Program-made: the position numbers and the translations under genes
The notes under the pieces: model-generated
What the model was told of the DNA's origin: nothing
What the model saw: only the letters and a program-made list of their open reading frames with translations
Databases searched by the model: none
DNA from: Acanthococcus lagerstroemiae
Lineage: Eukaryota > Arthropoda > Insecta > Hemiptera > Eriococcidae
Assembly: GCA_031841125.1 (NCBI GenBank)
Contig: CM063107.1
Coordinates: 49,055,497-49,119,496, forward strand
Length of the DNA stretch: 64,000 nucleotides
Direction of reading: 5' to 3'
Part shown: piece by piece, positions 13,601 through 22,600 of the stretch
Position numbering within the stretch: the first letter of the stretch is position 1
Layout: each line of letters opens with the position of its first letter

Positions 13601-16600
13601 GAATTGAAAACCATCAAATTAGAACAAAATAGGCTACAAACGTTAGTATACGACCAAATGCCATTAAGACAGAGTCGAGATAAATTAAAACGTAAAATCG
13701 ACAAAGATCAGGTCGAAATTAAGCTCGCACAAGAAATGGGATCGAGGGTCTTTGGGCTTGCCGTACCTTTATCGGCAGAACCTGGGGACTCTCTCCCAAA
13801 ATGATGCACTGAATGTATGCCGGTGTAATACGTCCCAGAATCACATATGCAGCAGTTGTGTGGTGAGGCTGGGTCCACCACGCCAGTCAACGTGATGACA
13901 ACGGAGGCAATGAGAGCGGTGCCGATGAAAGCACTTGAAAGACTCCTAAACCTGCCACCACTTCACACTATAGAAGCAGATGCGATAATGGGGGCTTATC
14001 GTCTGGTCCAACTAAACCTTCGGGCCCATAAAACAGGCAACAGAAGGATATGGGAGACGGCAGAGACGTTGATCAAATGTTTTCGGATGCCGAAGGACAG
14101 AATCGCAGTGAAACACTTCTTTGACAAGCAATCCCACACTGGAGGCATGGTAAAAAAGGTGGCCATCTACGAAAAGAGGAGCATGTAAGGTTTGCAGATG
14201 CCTAAAAAAATGACCAAGATGCAGGAATCGGAATCAGGAATGCAAAAGATGCTGACAACTATTCAATGACACTGGGTGAGTGCGTCACTATCCTCCAAGC
14301 AGAAGTAATGGCGATCACGGGGGCCGTTGATAGAAGCCAAAGGGCAGTGTTAATAAGCAGATCTATATCTGTACAGACAGTCAAACTGCTATTAATGCAC
14401 TATTGACACACCAAACTACATCCTTGGTGATGGCAGACTGCATTAACAAATTATACACCCTTGCTCAAGAGAACTATGTCACCACACTATGAACACCGGG
14501 ATACTACGACATAAAAGGCAACATGCCTGCGGATAAGCTAGCGAAGGAGGGCATACAAAAAGAACTCATAACGCCCAGGCCGTGTCTTTCTGTAGCGTAT
14601 GGCGTCAAAAAAGCCAAGGTGAAGGTTTGGATAAGTAAGTAGATGGAAATGCATAGGCGGATAGGGATAGCCAGTAGCATGAAAGTTAGCAAAACACTGA
14701 TGGGGACGCCCCCGGTAAGAACGCCGAGTTCTTACTAGGGCTCGACAGAAAACATACAAGGCTCATGGGGCCACAAAACACATGTGGTCTACAATAGGAG
14801 TGGCGAAAAGCAGCTCTTGTAGGCACTGTGGAGAAGAGGAAGAAACCTCGATTCGCATCACATGTCAGTGCCCAGCAATAGCTGGGACAAGACGCGAAGC
14901 ACTGGAACTGGAGTACTCAGTACTCAGTGAAGTCAAAGGAATAGAACTCAGTACAATTCTCACTATGGCTGTAAAATTAAGACTACTGAGCTAATCCTTA
15001 ACAGCAATCTGAAGAAAAGTGCAATAGACAAGGTGTATTCGGCGCATACACTGTCACCTCACACGAAGAGAAAGAAAACAGGCACAATCCATCCAAGCTG
15101 TATTGAGAACATGTTCTTTTGAAAACGCGAACATGAAAATGAATTGCTTCACTTACAGCTCACCCTCTTACAATAATTATTCAAATCAAACCAAAGGCTG
15201 CCAATCGACCAAACGAGATGAGAAATTGAGGACCATTCAACATCTCATTCAAGCAATAACCTGATAACGTTTCGTATGAACCAAACTAAAAAATGTGGGT
15301 CAAGTACTACAATGCAGTCACTGAAAGTAAACTTACCGTTCGTGCGCCCACTTTTCAACTCTCATCTGAGTGGTTGGAGTGCATGGAGTCAATTTTCCAG
15401 TTCTCAGTGGATCATATGGCACGTAAGGAGAATACGGAGTCGACGGCGACAATATATTACGAAGATGTTGAAACTGTCGTTCGTATTCCAGACGTTGTTT
15501 TTCTAGAGCAACTGAAAATAAAAATCACAAATAAAAAGAACTCATTTAGTATACCCATCGACTACCGACAGAAAAAAGAAGGAAAAAAGAGGGAAGATGG
15601 GGATGGAGGGGTGGGGAAGATGAGAGGTGTGTGTGTGTGTGTGTGTGTGTGGTGAAGCCCGAGTGCCTCAAATACAGCTGCATGGATTGTCGAACGGACA
15701 ACAAAGGCGTGCAGTGCAGCAATACCGAGAGTAAAGGCAGGTCAAGCCCGCTGGAGTACGTACTGGTGGAACGAAGAGATACAGCGACTCCACCGTGAGT
15801 GTTCCACTAGGCGTCGGCGGGCTACCAGAAGACATCGAGCTTCCCCAGCTGACGATGCTGAGGAGGCGAATGTCGAATGGATGGCTGCCAAGAAAGCACT
15901 GCGCGCAGCCGTCAAGAGAGCAAAGGCAGACAAGTGGGCCGAGCTCATCAAGAGGTGAACGATGATCCATGGGGCCGCCCATATAAGGTGGTCCTACAGC
16001 GACACTCGTCCCCCTCCTCGATGACCAGACTACCGCCCACGACGCTGGGGGAAATCTTTGCCACCCTTTTCCCCCAACACCCGCCGCTATCACCAAGGCG
16101 GGAGCTCACCAGGCAGGACTGGGATCCGCGGCTGGAAGTCACAGCAAATGAGCTGAGAATAGCCGTGGATCGGATCAGAGGAAAGAGGAAAACCCCAGGG
16201 CCGGATGGCATACCTAGCCTGGCCTAGGAACTGATCCACTCGCTGAGGTCGGAATGGCTACGCACCTGCTTCAATAGGTGTCTTGAAGAGAGCCATTTCC
16301 CGGCGATATGGAAGACAGCGAGGCTGGTCCTGCTTCGAAAAGGCAATAACAAACCAGAGGGCTTGCCCTCCTCGTACTGCCCCCTATGTCTACTGGATGA
16401 CATAGGCAAGTTACTGGACCGGGTTATTGCTTTGCGGGTAGAAGCACACATCGTTTCTAAAGGTGGGCTATCGAAATCGCAGTATGGATTTTGAGGGGGT
16501 CGGCCGACCAATAACACGGTGTTGTATGTGCAGAAGATCATCAACACTGTATGTAGCAAAGATGGGTTATACGTAGGCGTTAGTCTCGATGTGAGGAACG

Positions 16601-19600
16601 CTTTCAATACACTGTCTTGGAAGCGTGTCCTGAAAGCGATGGATGAGCGGAGCGATCATTAGGAGCTACCTGGCAGACAGAAAGATAGTGTATATAGACG
16701 CAGAAGGTCGTCAGGTCCAGAAGATCATCTCGGCGGGTGTACCTCAGGGGTCGGTCTTAATACCCCTGTTGTGGAACATGTCCTTTGACAGGGTCCTGCG
16801 GCTCACACTTCCAAGAGGAGCCCAGGCCATCTGCTTTGACGACGACACCCTTTTCCTTGTAAAAGGTAGGTCGGAGCAGGAAGTTTGCAACAGATCCATA
16901 CTCAGCATCGAGATGGTGTCTCGCTGGATACAGGCGAATGGCTTAAAAATGGCTGCCCAGAAGACAGAAGCCGTCCTTTTTCAGGGACGGGAAGCGGGCA
17001 GGCCACAGCCACTTGACCTAACGGTACTGGGTGAACCGGTATTCCTACAGCCCCGGATGGTGTACCTGGGAATGACGGTGGACAACGAGCTGTGTTGGAA
17101 ACACCTCCGTACAACGGCAGAGAAAGCGGAGCGGACGCTGAAAGCGTTGCGTCAGCTTATACCGAACCACCGGGGCCGAGTGAGGGTCGAAGAAGAATGT
17201 ATTCGACAGTAATCCAGTCGGTTCTTCTCTATGAGGGCCCCCAATTGGGCACCAGTCGTCGCACTCCGCGAGAACAGAAAAGACATAGGAAGGGTCCAGC
17301 GGGCTACGGCGTTACGCATAATCTGTGCGTATAGAACCGTCTCATATGAAGCGGCTTTAGTACTAGCCCGAATGCTTCCTATTGATCTGCTGGTTAGGGA
17401 GAGCGCTACGCTGTATCAGCGCTTCCAGAAGCTCCCACCAGCGAATAGAAAAAAGGAAGGAGCGAAGGAGAAGATCAAACGAGAAGTCCGACGGCAAACA
17501 ATTCAAGAGTGGGTAGTTCGCCTCCAAGAGCCCGCCCATGGCCGCTGGACATTAAGGCTAGTACACGACGTTGATGCAAGGCTTTCGCGGCGGCACAGTG
17601 AGCTGACGTACCATCTCACGCAGGGGTGCTTCAATAGTTATCTTAACCGTTGGAACACGGTACCCAGCCAGTGCTCGCATTGCCCAGCCGAGGTTGATGA
17701 CGCGCAGTATACCATCTTTTGCTGCACTGCATGGAATGGCGCAAGAGCAACGCTCGAGGCTTCCGTCGGCAGTCACATTACTATCGAGACGATGGTTGAA
17801 ATGATGTTGGCCAGCCCGCAGAACTGCGCAGCGCTGATCAAATTTGCAGGTACTGTGATGCGGGCCAAGGAGGACGCCGAACGCAGGAGACAGCGGACAA
17901 CATCCGCGCAACGCACGCAGTCCACACAGCAGATCCTGAGCGATGACTCCCATAAATAGGGATTGCTACCCCACCGGATGGTCGGCTATGCAGCAGAAGC
18001 CCGTCACCGCGTCCGAGAAGAATACCGAAAGGTGATGCCACGATACGGCGGCAGTAAGGTGAGGATGGACACGATAACGATAGTGGAACCGCGAATAGGA
18101 AAGCGTGTACTGTTGTTAGGTGTATTGAAAAAAAAAAAAGACAGACAGACAGACAGAGAAAAAAAGTGTGTGAGAAAAAAAAAGAAGAAAAACGAAGACA
18201 AATTACCTTGTTTATCTTCCTCATGTTGTTTCTCCATTTTGGCGATGGCAGTCTGAATAGGATCATTACTAAGCTCGTTTAGCATAAACTCCTCTCTAGC
18301 GAAATTGTAATCGAGGGGCTGAGCAGGTGTTTGCGGTTCCGATAACACTGCACAACAAACAGCTTCAAGATTAGTACGACCACATATGAAGCCAGTAGTA
18401 TTTTAATCGGAAAACAAAACTTCATAAGAATCCGATCAACAATACCCTCTAAGGGTGAAAAGAAATCCTGAGGGACAAGCTGAAATTATTACATAGGTCG
18501 GAATGATACAAAAAGTGCATTCAGCCACCGTTAAAATCTTATAATTGATATACATATCAAACTCCACATTTCTGACCAGTGCCTGACTGCAGGAGCCTAA
18601 TTTTCATTTCAAGTTCAAAATAATTTCCAACACTGATTCGATCGGCCTCGAAACTCAGCAAGAGAGAAAAATCAGTCACAGCTAAGATAAGAATGAAAAT
18701 TATTCATATAAAATGCTTATTTTCAGAAGGTAAGTGTGAGGTTAAATTTACTCGAAATGAAACCTGAGATAAGATAATTTAAAAAGTATCCAAATTATTT
18801 TTTTTCCTCCCCAAATTATTTGAACGTCCGTGTTTCCGTCGTCGGTTTAACGAGACGCTGATGTCTGCCAGTTTTATCAAGAATCTTAAGTTTTTAGATC
18901 AACGTACTCGTAAATCGTTGTAATTGTAATATTGAAAAAGTGGGAATAGAAATTACGCAAAATGTACGTCAGATAATTCTGGAAAGATTGAAATAATGGG
19001 CAAAATTATCAAGATATATTACAGTTACCCACATTCTCGATGTATAAATATTTGTATTTTTTTCTTTTTCATGTTATCTGGGAAATTGGTAGATAACTAG
19101 ATATGCGCTGGTCAGGGACGTATTGATATTGTATGTTTAACTTTACACATTATGAACATCTCTCCACAAATCTTGACGATCAAAATAAGGTTAAAAAATA
19201 TCAAGACGAATTCAGCGAACTCTGATAGTTCCTAACTGCATTTCATTCTGTTACTTGCTTTTACTACCTCCCTGCCTTAGCCCTAGCATCATAATCTTTA
19301 CATCAGGGTCCACCATACACTAAAAAGGTATTCAACAGATTTTGAAAACTAAGCAAAAAATGTCGATAAAGAATTAGCGGACTTTTTGAATCCTTGATTT
19401 CTCTTTACTCAAGGGGCCAGAATTATCAAGACATTTCGAAATATTTTCATCCCAACCGCTATCAACTAGTGCACACTCTCAAAATTCGCTATAGATTTTC
19501 GGCAGTACATGATACGCATCCAAATTTATGCTCATTTTCAGTTTGCCCCCCCCCCCTCATCAGAATCATTATCAACTAACAATGTTTGTATCGTTAGCTT

Positions 19601-22600
19601 TCATTTTCTTCACAAAACATAGACATATTCAAAGCTAAATAAGCGGTTTAGATTTGAATAAGGTAGAACATTAATTACCCGATTTTGGACAATTGACTCT
19701 GAAAAAATGATGATTTCCCCAAAGAATTCGATCACCGTGCTTCAACAGCGTTTTGTTGTTAATTACTATTCCATTTATATAACATCTTGCATTCGGTAAC
19801 GGTTCCATGAATAAACCGTCATCTTCTATTGTAATCACGCAATGTTCAGTCTGGATTCCAAGCCCTGCGAATGAGCATGAACATTTTGATCATTAGATAA
19901 ATTCACAGAGATAGCATTCGCAAAACAATTTACAGCAGAGAGATATGTAGAATCACGAACCCGATAGAAGGATGTCGCCTTTCTCCGAACCAACTAACGT
20001 CTTCTCTTTTAGGTAGTACACCAACATTTCGTTCAATGATGGATCGGCGTTCAGATTTACTAAATAATATTTACTCTTTTCGACCATGATACCGGATGAC
20101 TGAACGCTGATGCCCATACTTTCCAAGGCTTCCTGTCGCTCATGCTGCAACCGTTCTGGAAATGGAAGAAAATCGTGGTTAAGTACGGTTACTTAATTTT
20201 CGGTAAGAAAGGTTAAGAGCAACGACAGAAGATCTTCGGGCTAAATATTCACCAACTCGTGACTCAACTACTAAGAATTTCTATAGTTACGCAGCTTGTG
20301 ACACTTTAAAATAGAATGAAATTTCTGAAAGGTGACTTTAAACTTAAGCATTCCAGAAAATTATTTTTCAAAACACTAACGAGCTCGGAATACATGCTCA
20401 TTTTCCCACAGGAGAAGGATGGAGGACTCTTTAAGACATTCAAGCGGTCTTAGCCCTTTTCCCCCATCATCCCATCTAACTGAAGTTCAAGGTCCCATGC
20501 TTCTTCAACCCCCCCCCCCCTCCTGCCCAAACAAATCTTCACATTACTCAGAACATCCTGAAATCCAATAATCTGGCAAATACTTGAACGAAACTAAACA
20601 TAATCAGGTGTACCTGTTTTAATCAATTTCTCCTCCCACGTCTGCGACATTTCTTTCATGAGTTTCTCGCTTTCACTCAATTTCTCGTGTAGATGTTCTC
20701 TTTGCTGTAAAATAAACACAAAAATCGTATTAACTATAAACAACTGTATAGTTCGATTCACTAAAATCACAAGACTGAAAAAACCGAAAGACCAACACAT
20801 TGTACGATGTAAAACAAGGCGAGAACGTTATACCAGTTATGCTGATAAAATACCAAGGTTATTCTAATTACAAAAGTAGTACGGTACGACTTCTCAAAAG
20901 TTCGAGCTTCTAAAACTATTTTTGAGCAAATAAAAAACTAAAATTCTTACCATTAAATGAGATCCGTGCTGTGACAACATAAAAACAAAAAGAAAACATG
21001 AATCAGTACACAAATTAACATGTTTATGAAATAATTTATAAGATAAAATTAATTCGTCCTCTCAGAATGTAACTATGGTTTCAGATACGTAGACAAACCC
21101 AACAGCAGCTTGTTTATGGATTCGAAATGCAGGTAAGGTTAATGTGACACTAGAGTGATAATAATAGAAATAAATATAGACGCCTCCAGCTGTTAATTCC
21201 TCTACTGTGGAAGTAGGAAAAAAAAATAAAAGTGTAAAATGTTATTGCAACTCGAGAGCAGCCTTCACTCTCTCGTCTAATGCTCCCTAAACTGGGGACT
21301 ATGTGTACCCTTGAGGGTACACGAGACAGTCTCAAGGGGTAAGATCATTCGGTAAACCAAAAAATGGAACACTAGTTGCGCTTTGTTGCTGTACGCCAAT
21401 CATTATGGTAACTACTGCCTTAGTGCAATTTTAGAGGTCAAGAAATCACTCGGCAATCGGCTGGTGAGTCAATATGTCAATTAGTCAGTCAGACAGGCAG
21501 ATAACTAACCGGTCAATTAATCAACCAACTAGTCAATTAGTCAGTTAGTAAATCATCCAGCTATCCTTCAGTCAGTTAATTGATCAATCAATCAATCGAT
21601 CCATCCATCAATTTTTCCAATCTTTCAAATCATGTGTTCAATTTCGCAATCTGTTTCTCTACCCGAATGACATTCTGTTTTATCTATTGGAATCTGGAAT
21701 CACAGATCTGACACTGCAATCTTTCACTAGGTAACAGGAAGAACAACAAGTGCAACCAAAAGCAAACATCTAGGGTCTAGGAGTTGACAACCAATGTGCC
21801 AATATTTTTTTCAATCTCTAAATTCTACATCCAATACATGTTCTTCACTGTAGTAGCAGATATAGAGCTGAAAGCCAAGATCCTAGATCCAAATCAAGAT
21901 CTCACAATTCTCTAAATCCTGTATTTCATATACGAGAGTCTCTCCCTCTCTCATCTGTTTGCCCGACTGTTCGTCTACTTATCTTGCGGATTAACTAGCT
22001 CGTTAGTCTTTCTGTCGAGCAGGATCACGAAGAAACAGATCTGCCTCAGCAATCTTTCGGATCTTTCACACAAGAAAACTTCCGATGTGTACACTCTAAA
22101 AGAGGAAGATGACTTTACTCCAAATTCTCATTCATGCACGCGTACAAAGTGAAAAGAACACTGAATTTTGAAATAGTGTATCAGCTGACAAATCTGAAGG
22201 AAGCTGCACCGTCGATATATGGATACTAGCCGTACTATTAGAATTGGTTCCTATCTATTTTCAAAATCACAATGTCATAAAACCGATACTATCGAAATCT
22301 AAGGCCGATGCGGGCAATAAATAATTGCCTAAACTACGAATTAAGCACAGAAATTCACCAGAAATTAAACTAAATAAACAAATAATTCTATAAGTACCGT
22401 GGATGAGCCGGTAGCATGCATTAACATTTCTCTAAGTGCTTCAACTTCCTGGCGAAGTTCTCTAATAATTCTAGCATTCGGATCTTCGTTTACAACAGCA
22501 TGATTAACTATACGTTTCGCACGGTCGGCATAACGTAGGGTAGACAAAGTTTCTTCGAAATTATCTGCGGCTGGAGAAATCGTAGCAACCATCACAGTTC

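Noticed and set aside
15668..16211. Minus-strand frames of 87 and 142 codons
   Set aside because: They are opposite-strand shadows of the GC-rich R1-like ORF2.
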